64,000 nt of DNA. Origin: Adhaeribacter swui (GTDB lineage: Bacteria; Bacteroidota; Bacteroidia; Cytophagales; Hymenobacteraceae). This document shows, piece by piece, positions 16,764 to 25,973 of the stretch. A model generated the notes under the pieces. It did not search any database and had not been told where the DNA came from. It saw only the letters and a program-made list of their open reading frames with translations. Each line of letters starts with the position of its first letter. Positions within the stretch are counted from its first letter, which is position 1. The position numbers and the translations under genes were made by a program. The stretch covers positions 2,486,585 through 2,550,584 of the forward strand of contig NZ_CP055156.1 in NCBI RefSeq assembly GCF_014217805.1, read 5' to 3'.

Positions 16764-18917
16764 TTATTTCGGTAACACTTTCATAGTGCCTTGCATGCTG
16801 TAAAAATGGCCCGGTACCGAACATTCGTAGGTGTAGTTACCTGGTTTTTCGGGGGCAGTAAAGTAAATGGTTTCGGTGGATTGCGGCTGCAGCAGGTTGG
16901 TGTGGTACAATACTTTGTTAGTATTAGGGATGTAGTTTTTCTGCTGACCTTCCAAACCTAATTTCATGGCCAGATTACCTACTTCTATAGCTGTGCCGGG
17001 CAGTACCACCACAAAGTTGTGCAGCATATCGTCGTCGTTCTGGAACACCACCCGGATTTTGCTGCCGGCTTTCACCTGAAACTGCGATGGCTCAAATTTA
17101 AGCCCAGGTTTGGTGCCCAGATTAATGGTATAATCGGCATTGCCGTTCCAGTCGGCGGGCATTTCGGTTACTCGTTTTGCAGCCATTTTGGTACCAGCCA
17201 CATTGCTGGATGCCGTTGAAGTAGTGGTGCTTGATTTTTTGTTATTTTTCGCACTTCCGGCCGCTTTACCAGCCGAGGCCATCATGGCGGCGTGGTCGTG
17301 CATGGGAGATGCAGCTTTGGCAATGTTTAATTTTGTGCCATCCGGTAAGTTGTTCAGGGTGTAATAACCAACCGTGTGCAGCAAAGGCTGGCCCGACTTG
17401 GAGCGCACGCCATCAGAATTAATTTCGTGAATATAGCCTAAACGCAGATCATCTACTACCAGGCGCGCTTTCAGACCATCTTCCGAAACTACAACGCCTC
17501 TTATTGGGTTTTCTTTGTTATTAATAACCGGGCTGCCGTAAGATGCCTGGTATTTATAGCTAAAGCCGGTTACTTTGTAAGAAGCTACATTAGAAGCGGT
17601 AGCCTTATCAACGGGTTGGGTAAATTCAATCTCGAAACCATCCGGCATGGCGTGAATGGTCTTCATTTCGAAAGGAGTTCGGCCGGTCCAGACTAAGCGC
17701 TGCAAGCTGTATAATTCTTTACCCGTCGAAGACCAACCCCGGCTGGTCATGCCCACAAACATAGACCCGTCGTGGCCCCAAACCTGCCGCAAAATTCCCG
17801 AAGAAAATCCTTCCCGGAAACCGAAGGCTACCCCCTGGTACTCGCCTTTTACTTTTTCCAGGTCTACGCGCATAATTTTGCTTTGACCCTGGTCGCCCAC
17901 AAAAATCTGGTTCTGGAACGGACCAAATTTACCGTTGGTATTATCGTTTAAGAAAGCCGAAGTAGAAATACCAAAAATGCCGTGCGGCATCCAGATGGCT
18001 GGGGCTTTTAATTCTGGTACCCGTTTAGCCACATCGTACAAAGGTTCGCCAGTATTGGGTATATCTTGCGGCTTTAATTTTAAAGGGGAGCCTGGTAAAC
18101 CCGACCAGTTTAAACTTTCGGCATTACCCAGAAAATCGCCTTTTTCTACATGCGAGATCCGGCCAGAACCTACCCAATCGCCCTGGTTTTCGGTGTAGAA
18201 AAAGTCGCCGGCAGCATTAAAGCCGTAACCAGCCGGGGAACGCATACCGGCGGCAAACGGGGTCATTTTACCATCGGGGGTAATTTCTAAAGTCCAGCCG
18301 CGCCAGGGCACCAAACTTACTCCGTGCCCTAAGCTATTGCTCCAGCCTACGTTTAGCGTTACCAGCATATTGCCGTTAGGTAAAAAAGTAGGTCCGTAGG
18401 AATATTCGTGATAATTACCGGACAATGGCCAGGAATAAACTTTATCGTAGCTGTCGGCTTTGCCGTCGCCATCGGCATCGCGTAACCGGGTAACCTCACT
18501 GCGTTGCGTTACATAAATATCACCGTCTTTGTAAGCCAGGCCAAGTGGTTCGTGCAAGCCGTACGCATAGCGCTTATAAGTTGGTCGTTCCTCGCCCGAA
18601 ATAGTTGGGTTAGATACAATCCAGACTTCGCCGCGACGGGTACAAATCGCCAGACTGCCATCCGGTAATGTAGCCATGCCGCCTACCTCCAGAATAACAT
18701 CTTCCGGTACTGGCAGCGAAATAAGGGTATAATAATCATCTTCTTTGGCCGGTGCCGCTTCTACTTTGGTTAAGCCTTTAGGTGCCGGGGCCGGTTGTTT
18801 ACTGCCGGTAATTGGGTTTATCTTGGTTTGAGCAAAACCGGTATTTTGTAAAAATAAAAGCCCGGCGGCTACCAGCGTAGCTTTGGCAATATGATTTATT
18901 TTAAAAATTTTATTCAT
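16764..18917 (-). CDS. Exported propeller dehydrogenase-like protein fused to an azurin-type cupredoxin
   Basis: 717 aa with a signal peptide ending GFAQ. Residues about 65-540 form a beta-propeller of the sorbosone-dehydrogenase-like/DUF7133 kind (GGMATLPDGSLAICTRRGEVW, GLAYKDGDIYV, AGMRSPAGYGF, FVGDQGQSKIMRV). After a low-complexity Lys/Ser/Ala linker (about 545-585) comes a cupredoxin domain. Copper ligands are readable: His633 (MLHNF), Cys699, His704 and Met708 in YECSVPGHFYSM, with spacing identical to azurin (C+5 His, C+9 Met). The likely role is periplasmic oxidation of a sugar or alcohol with electrons passed to copper. It is the second gene after the DUF1080/PA14 gene (123-bp gap) and is a paralogue of the protein at 26809-28938, which carries heme c instead. 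Confidence 0.88.
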   Translation of the reverse strand: MNKIFKINHIAKATLVAAGLLFLQNTGFAQTKINPITGSKQPAPAPKGLTKVEAAPAKEDDYYTLISLPVPEDVILEVGGMATLPDGSLAICTRRGEVWIVSNPTISGEERPTYKRYAYGLHEPLGLAYKDGDIYVTQRSEVTRLRDADGDGKADSYDKVYSWPLSGNYHEYSYGPTFLPNGNMLVTLNVGWSNSLGHGVSLVPWRGWTLEITPDGKMTPFAAGMRSPAGYGFNAAGDFFYTENQGDWVGSGRISHVEKGDFLGNAESLNWSGLPGSPLKLKPQDIPNTGEPLYDVAKRVPELKAPAIWMPHGIFGISTSAFLNDNTNGKFGPFQNQIFVGDQGQSKIMRVDLEKVKGEYQGVAFGFREGFSSGILRQVWGHDGSMFVGMTSRGWSSTGKELYSLQRLVWTGRTPFEMKTIHAMPDGFEIEFTQPVDKATASNVASYKVTGFSYKYQASYGSPVINNKENPIRGVVVSEDGLKARLVVDDLRLGYIHEINSDGVRSKSGQPLLHTVGYYTLNNLPDGTKLNIAKAASPMHDHAAMMASAGKAAGSAKNNKKSSTTTSTASSNVAGTKMAAKRVTEMPADWNGNADYTINLGTKPGLKFEPSQFQVKAGSKIRVVFQNDDDMLHNFVVVLPGTAIEVGNLAMKLGLEGQQKNYIPNTNKVLYHTNLLQPQSTETIYFTAPEKPGNYTYECSVPGHFYSMQGTMKVLPK

Positions 18918-19040
18918 GATGTTTTAATCTTTTCAAACTCCTGTACAATAGAGGATAATCCGAGGAGTTGTTTTGCCTAAAATGAGCAGTTATTTAAAAA
19001 TTCCAGAGTGGACTATCGTCTATCGACCAGGAACTAGGCC

Positions 19041-20939
19041 TTACCACACAATAGCATATTTCACTACTCCCGATGCATCTTTGGCTTTTACAGGTAAGAG
19101 CATTTCTTCGGTATTTTGGGCCGTTTTTCGAATAACGGGTTTTTCTTTTTTATCTAATTGCACAAAATATTCTTTGTCGCCAATCGCGTACAAGCCATTC
19201 GGCATTTTGGTAATGGTACTTCCTTCAGCCACGCGGCACCAGATTGCTTGGGTTTCCTGACCCGGGGTTACGGTAAACGTGTGGGTTAATTTTCGGCCAT
19301 TGTCTTCAGGTTCTACGGTTTCGCGTACGTTGGCATTACCCAGGTTATATTTAAAAATAGGCCGACCTGCTTTGCTTACATCGTAACCTAAGTTGTTGTA
19401 GGCGGCGTTGGAATCAGGCCAGGCGGCATTCTGGTCAGCTAAAAAGGTAAGTGATGGTTTAGCCGGGAACTGCGTTACGCTACCCATAGGTACTTCTAAC
19501 TGGGTCTCGCCCCGGCCGTACCACATGGGAGTAGTTTCCAGGAAATCGCCCCGCCAAACCTGCAGGAACTGGCCCCGGCTTAAATCAATGGCGTAATTAG
19601 CGCCACCGGGTTCGCCTACGGATATCACGTGGGTTCTTTTTTTACCTAAATGCTCCAGAAAACCCCTCTGCATCATCGGCTCATCGGCTACTTTAACGGT
19701 GATAGCGCCTACCGGGTCCATTACTTTTAAGGGGGTTTTTAAGGCGGTTAAAGCCACCCCTGGTCCGCTTACAGTAAGGGTAATATCGTTGCGACGGGCA
19801 TACCAATACGACGAACTTTTAAAATAAGCTAAATTTAAGGGATACGTACCGGCTGCCAGATTTACCGTGCCGGAAGCCACGCCGGTTTTCCCGGTTACGG
19901 TTAACACTTTTTTATCTCCAATAGTTAGTTCGCCGGCCCCGTTGATGTAATTGGGGTTGGTGTCCATTGGAATCCAGGCTAGATTTAAGTTGAAATTGTA
20001 GTCGCCGGAAGTAGGCACCTGGATCGTACCGGTAATTTTACCGGCAAACTGGTCGCGGGTAGCGGGAGCCAAATGCGCCAACACATCAATATCCATTTCG
20101 GATTTAGGCGCATTGGTGTTGAAATCCGATAAGGCTTTGATGTTGTCGTAAGACGTTAATTTTAAATCGATCAGCTTAACTTCTTCGGTGCCATACGCCT
20201 GGTATTTGATATTGCGGATAGCTACTGCCCCGTGGTCGCCTTGAATCATTAAGGGCCCTAAAGGTTTTTCGTCTTCAAAAGCAGCGGCCCGGGTAGGTCC
20301 GGTTACTTCAATATTTTTTTGTACTAAAACCCCGTTTTGGTACACTTCTAAAAACCGGGCATTTTCAATTTTTTGACCTTGCGCATTAAACCGCGGTGCC
20401 CGGAAAACTATTTTGTAATGCTGCCACAAACCGGGCGCTTTGCTTACATTTACCAACGGCGGATGCCCTTCGTAGCCTTCCCGACCGGAACCGCGTTTTT
20501 CGTCCCAGCGCTGGTAAATAGCCCCCGCATCCGAATACTTTGGATCGGTTTCGCCCCAGGAATCAAACATCTGCACTTCGTACCGACCTTGCAAATACAC
20601 CCCAGCATTAGAACCTTTGGCCATCATAAAGTCTAGTTCCAACTCGATGTCGCCGTGCTCCATGGTGGTAAATAAATGGCCATTATTGCTTTTGCCCAGC
20701 GTATTTACCAGGATACCAGTACCGGCCGTGATTTTGCCGTTGCCGCCTTTCATGGGATCAAAAAATACATCTTTTGCCTGCTTCCAGTTATTGGTTACCG
20801 GCTTAAAAGCACTAAGATCGGTTAAGGGGATGGGCGTTAAAGTAGCAGAAGGCGCATTGGCTTGAGCAATTCCTTCGGGCTGCCATAAAAAAGAAAATAG
20901 GGCTGCCAGCAGGAATCTTGATTTAATTTTAAATTTCAT
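19041..20939 (-). CDS. Exported DUF1080 (3-keto-disaccharide hydrolase family) protein with PA14-like insert
   Basis: 632 aa. The start is ATG 20939, giving signal peptide MKFKIKSRFLLAALFSFL; an upstream TTG at 20960 is in frame but less likely. Residues about 40-245 are a DUF1080 concanavalin-like domain (PLTDLSAFKPV, DIELELDFMMAKGSNAGVYLQGRYEVQMFDSW, GLWQHYKIVFRAPRF, GDHGAVAIRNIKY). A segment at about 255-405 resembles a PA14/carbohydrate-binding fold. The C-terminal about 210 residues (VWRGDFLETTPMWYGRG) match the paralogue at 28959-30434, which lacks the insert. Pfam names the DUF1080 family 3-keto-disaccharide hydrolase; cleavage of oxidised glycosides is inferred from that. It heads a pair with the cupredoxin-fused dehydrogenase. 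Confidence 0.85.
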   Translation of the reverse strand: MKFKIKSRFLLAALFSFLWQPEGIAQANAPSATLTPIPLTDLSAFKPVTNNWKQAKDVFFDPMKGGNGKITAGTGILVNTLGKSNNGHLFTTMEHGDIELELDFMMAKGSNAGVYLQGRYEVQMFDSWGETDPKYSDAGAIYQRWDEKRGSGREGYEGHPPLVNVSKAPGLWQHYKIVFRAPRFNAQGQKIENARFLEVYQNGVLVQKNIEVTGPTRAAAFEDEKPLGPLMIQGDHGAVAIRNIKYQAYGTEEVKLIDLKLTSYDNIKALSDFNTNAPKSEMDIDVLAHLAPATRDQFAGKITGTIQVPTSGDYNFNLNLAWIPMDTNPNYINGAGELTIGDKKVLTVTGKTGVASGTVNLAAGTYPLNLAYFKSSSYWYARRNDITLTVSGPGVALTALKTPLKVMDPVGAITVKVADEPMMQRGFLEHLGKKRTHVISVGEPGGANYAIDLSRGQFLQVWRGDFLETTPMWYGRGETQLEVPMGSVTQFPAKPSLTFLADQNAAWPDSNAAYNNLGYDVSKAGRPIFKYNLGNANVRETVEPEDNGRKLTHTFTVTPGQETQAIWCRVAEGSTITKMPNGLYAIGDKEYFVQLDKKEKPVIRKTAQNTEEMLLPVKAKDASGVVKYAIVW

Positions 20940-21027
20940 GCGATAAAATAAAGAAAACAAAATAGTTAATAGAACAAATATAGTTATTGTTTTTAGAACA
21001 ATAAGATGTGAAAATTTTAAAATTTAT

Positions 21028-21169
21028 CGTTTGTATAGCCGCTGCATCAGCTTAATTACACTATGGCGCGGAAGTTACTTCCGTGCCTTTCAGATTGATG
21101 TTAGTGCCTTGCCTTACTTGCAAGAAATTAAAAATTCTCGTTCGCATAGCTGCTGTACTAGCTCTGATT
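21028..21169 (+). repeat. Imperfect direct repeat CGTTnGnATAGCnGCTG
   Basis: Two copies, 21028-21057 and 21139-21169, share CGTT-G-ATAGC-GCTG-A--AGCT---ATT at a spacing of 111 bp, each preceded by an AT-rich run (AAAATTTA / AAAAATTCT). No coding potential was seen. Confidence 0.55.
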
Positions 21170-21201
21170 GCTAGTTGAAGTTGTTTCATTGCTCAGGTTC
21201 T

Positions 21202-21281
21202 GTTCTTTTTGTCTTGACACAAAAAGAACCAAAAAAGTCAAGACGATTTTAAACTCGCTGCCGCTCAAACACAAAATCGTC
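21202..21281. repeat. Three overlapping inverted repeats
   Basis: Stem 1: GTTCTTTTTGT (21202-21212) with ACAAAAAGAAC (21219-21229). Stem 2: GTCTTGAC (21211-21218) with GTCAAGAC (21237-21244). Stem 3: GACGATTTT (21242-21250) with AAAATCGTC (21273-21281). All are perfect. Stems 1 and 2 exclude each other, as do stems 2 and 3 at their overlap. Confidence 0.8.
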
Positions 21282-21377
21282 AGGTTCTGCACTTCGCTTA
21301 AGTTGTTCGTTTCATAGTTCACATTGAAATTATACCTATTTATCCGGTATTCTAATGTCTAGTATCTAATATCCAAC

Positions 21378-24300
21378 TTATTGATTAAAAGTAATGGCGG
21401 ATAAAGATGCTAGTCTGTCGTTGGGTTTTTCGCGTTTTACCAGAATGAAGTAAAGGTCGTGCTTGCCGGTAATGGGTTTATTCAGGGTGCCGGTTACTTG
21501 CTTCGGGCCTTTGTTGTTACCGTTTGCTTTAAAGGCAGTTCGGCTAATTACTGGTCCGGCGAAGGATCCAATGCGCAGTTCTATTTCGCCATCTTTGTCC
21601 GGAGCCGAATAATCGTAAGTAAATCCTTTAATGCCCGTTAAATCAATATTTTTTAATAAAACGAAAGATTTATGGTTGCCGGTACTCAAACTATTGCCAA
21701 ACCGGCCAAAACCAGTGTAAGCATCGGCATCTATGGCTTGTACTTTCGCATTTCGGAGGGTTACTACTTCGGTGCCGGTAAGCGGCCCTACGGCTTTACC
21801 GCCTTTATCGGTGTAAGTAGCTAGTAAGGTATACTTGCCGCGGGGTTCGTCTGCTTTGTGTTCTTTAAAGGTAAGGGTGCCTTTAGCTGGTAAAGTAGTT
21901 TTTTGCTTTTTAGCGTCGGTGAGCGAGAAAATGTATTTTACCATTTCCTGCGCATCTTTTTCGGCAATTTGCGGGTGTGCGCTCATTACGTGTTCGGTGC
22001 CCCAGTTACCGCCGCCCCCATTGATAATTTTCTTGACTAACATATTTACGGCGCCGCTTTGCCCTTTGTAGCGGGTAGCCACGGCCATAAACGCCGGACC
22101 TACCGAAACTTTATCTACGGTGTGGCAAGCTTTACAATCGCTATTGGCTACGAGGGTTTTACCTAAAGAATTAGATTCTACGGTAGTAACTACCTGGTGC
22201 CCTGCTTCGGGTTCTTTGTTTATGGCGCTAGGTTGCGGATTGTAATCGAAGTACACCTTTATTTTTTTAGGATCAATGGTTTTGTCTTCTTTATCCTTTA
22301 CCTGCACATTGTAAGCAAAAGGCTTATTCTCCCAATAAAAAGATTTATTGCCAGTAGTGACAATATTTACCTCGGGCAAGGCATTTCCTACTTTTATGGT
22401 TACCGTATCGGTGGCAGATGCGCCGGAATTATCGGTAACTTTTAAAATGGCTGCGTAAATACCGGGTTGTGTGTAGGTATAAGTAGGGTTCGGTGAGGTT
22501 GAGCCCACGGTTTTACCATCGAATAACCACTGGTAGGTTAACTTGTCGTTATCGTCGAGGTCGCGGGTGCCGCGGCTGGCAAATTTAACGCGCAAAGGAG
22601 CTGAGCCAGTTACTTCGGTTAATTGCGGGCCCATGCGTGGGTCGGAGGTTAAGTAAGAACGCGCACTGGCTTGGGCCATGGCAGCGGAGTCGGTGGCGTA
22701 AGCTTTGGCAATGGGGGCCCGGTTGTTGGTGTTGTACTCAATTTTTACGAGGCGGGCATCTTCGTTATCTGCGCCGTAAACCGAACCGTATTCCAGCATA
22801 TACATCACGCCATCTTTCCCAAAAGCCAAATCAATCGGACGCCGGAAATCGCCGTTTAAAGTCATAAAAGGTTCGGCGCGCACAAAGTTTTCGTTGGCAT
22901 CGAACCGTAGAGCCATTACCCAGTTGCGCATCCAGTCCATCACGAACAAAGTGCCATCGTAATATTCCGGAAATTTAAATTTAGAAGTGGAGTTCTTGTC
23001 GTAAGTATAAAACTCGCCGGCCATAGCGCTACGGCCACCAATGCCTAACTCCGGAAACTCTTTAGAAGCATCGTATGGGTACCAGATCATAGCCGGTACG
23101 GCGGGTGGCAATTGATTTAAACCGGTATTATTAGGCGAGTTGTTAATAGGGGCTTGGGCATTGTAAAGCGGGCCCGCTTTTTTTGTGGCAAAATCCCAGT
23201 CGGCATACGCTATGTTATTACCTACAAAATACGGCCAGCCGTAATTACCCGGTTTTTTAGCCTGGTTAAACTCATCGTACCCTTTGGGGCCACGTAAGCT
23301 ATCTACGCCCGCATCCGGACCAATTTCGCCCCAGTACAATACCGACGTTTTGGGATTTAAAGCAATGCGGTACGGGTTACGGCAGCCCATTACGTAAATT
23401 TCGGGTTTGGTTTTAGGCGTGCCTTTCGGGAATAAGTTGCCATCCGGAATAGTGTACGAACCATCCGGCTCCGGGTGGATGCGTAAAATCTTTCCTTTGA
23501 AATCGTTGGTGTTGGAAGCAGAGCGCTGGGCATCTTCGCTGAAATGTTCCGGTTCCGGGCGTTCGTCGATAGGTGCATACCCTAAGGATGGGAACGGCGT
23601 GGTACCATCGCCGGTTGATAAATACAAGTTACCTTCTTTGTCCCAGGCTAATGATCCTCCGTGGTGAGCGCCGCTTTTTTCCTGTACCGGTACCTGCAAC
23701 AACACTTTTTCCGAAGCAGCATCCAGGGTGTTATCGGGTTTTAAAGTAAACCGCGACAGGTTAAATAAATAAGGTTCTTCGGCTTTAGGTGGGCTATAAT
23801 ATACGTATAGCTGTTTGTTCGTGGCAAAATTAGGATCTAAGGTTAAGCCGATTAATCCGGTACCGCCTTTTTGTACTACTTCAAATTGATGTACTTGAGA
23901 GAGTTGTTTGGTTTGCGGGTCGTACATGGATAATTTACCCGCAAACTCCGTGAAAAATACCCGGCCATCCGGTGCTACGGCTAACTCCATGGGTACCGCC
24001 AAGTCATTTACCAGTATGGTTTTCACAAAACGGTTTTCTTCCGGCACAACTACGGCGTACGATTTACTGTAATCCAAGGGTTTGCCGCTGCCCATCGCGT
24101 ATTTAATGCCGCCTAATAAATGATTCAAAAATAAAGGGTCGCTGTAGCTTTCGGGAGTGTGGCCGCTGCCGGTATAAAAGGCCCGGCCGCCGTCGAACTC
24201 GTGGTACCACATAATTGGGTGGTTGGCACCGTTCGTACCGCCTTCGTAGGAGTTTTCGTCGAGAGATGCTAAAACTTTAATGCCAGGGTAAAAAGAACGG

Positions 24301-24866
24301 TAGTTGTACCACTCGTCGGTGCGTTCCCATTTATCGGGCAAACCAGCGGTTGCGGGGTGCGTTTTATCTGTTACTTCCACCGTCGCTTTGCGTTCGCCGG
24401 GTTGCAGCGGGTGGCTCGAAAAATGTGCACCCATTAATTTATCGTACCAGGGCCACTCGTATTCGGTATCGGCCGCCGAGTGAATACCTAAATAACCGCC
24501 GCCTGCCTGAATGTAGCGTTCAAAAGCTGCTTGTTGTTCCGAGTTTAATACGTTGCCGGTAGTACAGTTAAAAATTACCGCCTGATATTGTTTTAAACTA
24601 TCGTCCGTGAAATAATTGGCATTTCTAGTGGTATCTACCCGCCAGTTATTTTCTACCCCCATTTGATGAATGGCTTTGTTAGCGTACGGGATCGAAGTGT
24701 GCTTCCAGCCCATCGTCCGGGAGAATACCAGTACCCGTGGGGTTGCTTTGGCCTGATTGGTAGTTTGCTGTTGCTTCCCGTTTAAACAAGAGTACAATCC
24801 CAGGCTGGCGGCGAACACGCCCAAGCAACCAAGCCCAAGCTTAGAAGTGAGTTTAGAAAGATTCAT
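21378..24866 (-). CDS. ThuA - sugar dehydrogenase - PKD - cytochrome c - CBM-like fusion lipoprotein
   Basis: 1162-residue exported multidomain protein with a signal ending LGLYSC (lipobox-like, Cys 27). Rough domains: ThuA-like glutamine-amidotransferase fold (43-255; GGYLGIHSAADTEY), glucose/sorbosone dehydrogenase propeller (about 280-700; PMELAVAPDGRVFFTEF, GLIGLTLDPNF, GSLAWDKEGNLYLSTGD), PKD domain (about 745-830; YQWLFDGKTVGS, YTQPGIYAAILKVTDNSG), cytochrome c (C911-K-A-C914-H915, likely Met in EHVMSAH) and a C-terminal beta-sandwich (about 1030-1160; GFTYDYSAPDKDGEIELRIG) like a CBM6. Rhizobial ThuA takes part in trehalose use through 3-keto intermediates, which fits the neighbouring DUF1080 genes. 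It appears to be its own transcription unit, bounded by a terminator upstream and repeats downstream. Confidence 0.9.
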   Translation of the reverse strand: MNLSKLTSKLGLGCLGVFAASLGLYSCLNGKQQQTTNQAKATPRVLVFSRTMGWKHTSIPYANKAIHQMGVENNWRVDTTRNANYFTDDSLKQYQAVIFNCTTGNVLNSEQQAAFERYIQAGGGYLGIHSAADTEYEWPWYDKLMGAHFSSHPLQPGERKATVEVTDKTHPATAGLPDKWERTDEWYNYRSFYPGIKVLASLDENSYEGGTNGANHPIMWYHEFDGGRAFYTGSGHTPESYSDPLFLNHLLGGIKYAMGSGKPLDYSKSYAVVVPEENRFVKTILVNDLAVPMELAVAPDGRVFFTEFAGKLSMYDPQTKQLSQVHQFEVVQKGGTGLIGLTLDPNFATNKQLYVYYSPPKAEEPYLFNLSRFTLKPDNTLDAASEKVLLQVPVQEKSGAHHGGSLAWDKEGNLYLSTGDGTTPFPSLGYAPIDERPEPEHFSEDAQRSASNTNDFKGKILRIHPEPDGSYTIPDGNLFPKGTPKTKPEIYVMGCRNPYRIALNPKTSVLYWGEIGPDAGVDSLRGPKGYDEFNQAKKPGNYGWPYFVGNNIAYADWDFATKKAGPLYNAQAPINNSPNNTGLNQLPPAVPAMIWYPYDASKEFPELGIGGRSAMAGEFYTYDKNSTSKFKFPEYYDGTLFVMDWMRNWVMALRFDANENFVRAEPFMTLNGDFRRPIDLAFGKDGVMYMLEYGSVYGADNEDARLVKIEYNTNNRAPIAKAYATDSAAMAQASARSYLTSDPRMGPQLTEVTGSAPLRVKFASRGTRDLDDNDKLTYQWLFDGKTVGSTSPNPTYTYTQPGIYAAILKVTDNSGASATDTVTIKVGNALPEVNIVTTGNKSFYWENKPFAYNVQVKDKEDKTIDPKKIKVYFDYNPQPSAINKEPEAGHQVVTTVESNSLGKTLVANSDCKACHTVDKVSVGPAFMAVATRYKGQSGAVNMLVKKIINGGGGNWGTEHVMSAHPQIAEKDAQEMVKYIFSLTDAKKQKTTLPAKGTLTFKEHKADEPRGKYTLLATYTDKGGKAVGPLTGTEVVTLRNAKVQAIDADAYTGFGRFGNSLSTGNHKSFVLLKNIDLTGIKGFTYDYSAPDKDGEIELRIGSFAGPVISRTAFKANGNNKGPKQVTGTLNKPITGKHDLYFILVKREKPNDRLASLSAITFNQ

Positions 24867-25202
24867 GCGGGTGAGGGTATTTTATATACACGGTTTTGTA
24901 GTTTTTAAATGTACTATTTTTTTAAAAATAATCTACCCTTAGAATTTTTTAAATTTTTCATTTTCTGGCGCTGCATAAAGGCAGGTAACTAACAGTTTAT
25001 TAGTTTAAGAAGTACAATGCTTTAATTTTTTAAAAATATTTAAACCGCTAATCTCGAAAAGTAAAAAGCCGCTCCTGGTGGGGAGCGGCTTTTGCGAAAT
25101 TATATTGTTCTAATTTCTTACGCTGTTTCTTAATCTGGTAAAAAAGGCTTTCCGAAAAGTTTTAAATTGTTTTGCCGGTTTAAGAAGTGTTGGCTAAACG
25201 GT
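24867..25202. other. Intergenic region with a terminator
   Basis: 336 bp without a gene. It holds the hairpin at 25064-25093 and AT-rich DNA with runs of TTTTTTAAA upstream of the ThuA fusion gene, presumably its promoter. Confidence 0.6.
25064..25093. terminator. Bidirectional intrinsic terminator
   Basis: AAAAGCCGCTCC (25064-25075) pairs perfectly with GGAGCGGCTTTT (25082-25093), downstream of the outer-membrane barrel gene on the minus strand. Confidence 0.9.
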
Positions 25203-25880
25203 CTATTTTTTTCTTTTCCGTTCTAGCAGGTACCCGATGCAGGCTGTAATGGCTTGGTTTGGCGAAGTAGCAGGGGTTAATACATTGCCAAGGCCATAAG
25301 CAAAACGGGCCTCGAACTGAAAGTTTCCTACAGCCGTTTTTTGTAAATATCCCAGTCCAAAAGCCAGTCCGTATTGTAAGCGGTTGGGTATAAGTTTAGT
25401 TTGGTTCGTATTGGCAGTTTCTGGCAAAAGAAGGCTATCGCGTTTAGAAATAAGAAAGGAAATGTAAGGGCCCAGGTTTAACAAAAATGCCCCGTTTTTC
25501 TTCCCGATTTGGATGTGCGTAAATACCGGTACTTCCAGGTAGTTAAATCGCCGCGAATCGCCATTTTCGGATAAAGTCCAGCCGGCTTGCAGGTAATTTA
25601 ATTCCACCTGAATGCCGGCATATGGTTGCGCAAAATGATTTAAAATTAGCCCTGCGGTAATTGATCTAGTAAAGTCTTGGTTGATAGGAGGGGAGAAGCT
25701 GATTTGTGAAAGATTGTAGCCTGCTTTAAACCCTACAGAAGTAGAAGGAATAAACTTTTTTTGAATAACTACGGTGTCCTGGATTTGAGCCGCCGACTCG
25801 TTTTTTAAAAAAGCAGTTAAAAGAATTAGTACGAACCAACACTTCTTACAAATCAGCAACAGACGAAATACATGAACCAT
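25203..25880 (-). CDS. Outer-membrane beta-barrel (PorT-like) protein
   Basis: 225-residue protein with an N-terminal hydrophobic signal (LLLICKKCWFVLILLTAFL) ending near SAAQ. The mature part alternates polar and hydrophobic residues in strands typical of small outer-membrane barrels: VGFKAGYNLSQISFSP, GIQVELNYLQAGWTLSE, FNYLEVPVFTHIQIG, LLNLGPYISFLIS, YGLAFGLGYLQ and FQFEARFAYGLGNV. This matches the PorT/outer_membrane_beta-barrel families. It is isolated between two terminators. A role in the island (porin or structural) is only inferred from position. Confidence 0.85.
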   Translation of the reverse strand: MVHVFRLLLICKKCWFVLILLTAFLKNESAAQIQDTVVIQKKFIPSTSVGFKAGYNLSQISFSPPINQDFTRSITAGLILNHFAQPYAGIQVELNYLQAGWTLSENGDSRRFNYLEVPVFTHIQIGKKNGAFLLNLGPYISFLISKRDSLLLPETANTNQTKLIPNRLQYGLAFGLGYLQKTAVGNFQFEARFAYGLGNVLTPATSPNQAITACIGYLLERKRKK

Positions 25881-25915
25881 GAGGAACCTTTAATTTTTTA
25901 AAGATGCACAAAAAT

Positions 25916-25946
25916 AAAAATGCCTAAGGTGGTCTTAGGCATTTTT
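25916..25946. terminator. Bidirectional intrinsic terminator
   Basis: AAAAATGCCTAAG (25916-25928) pairs with CTTAGGCATTTTT (25934-25946), 27 bases after the DUF1080 stop at 25974 and 35 bases before the barrel start. Confidence 0.9.
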
Positions 25947-25973
25947 TTTAAAATTCTTAAAAATGTTTCTGAA

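Larger units (their letters stand above)
20940..21377. other. Intergenic region made of small repeats
   Basis: 438 bp without a gene, between the ThuA fusion and the DUF1080/PA14 gene. It contains an imperfect direct repeat (21028-21057 and 21139-21169) and the nested inverted repeats at 21202-21281. The T/A-rich part near 20940-21000 probably holds the promoter of the DUF1080/PA14 pair. Confidence 0.65.
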
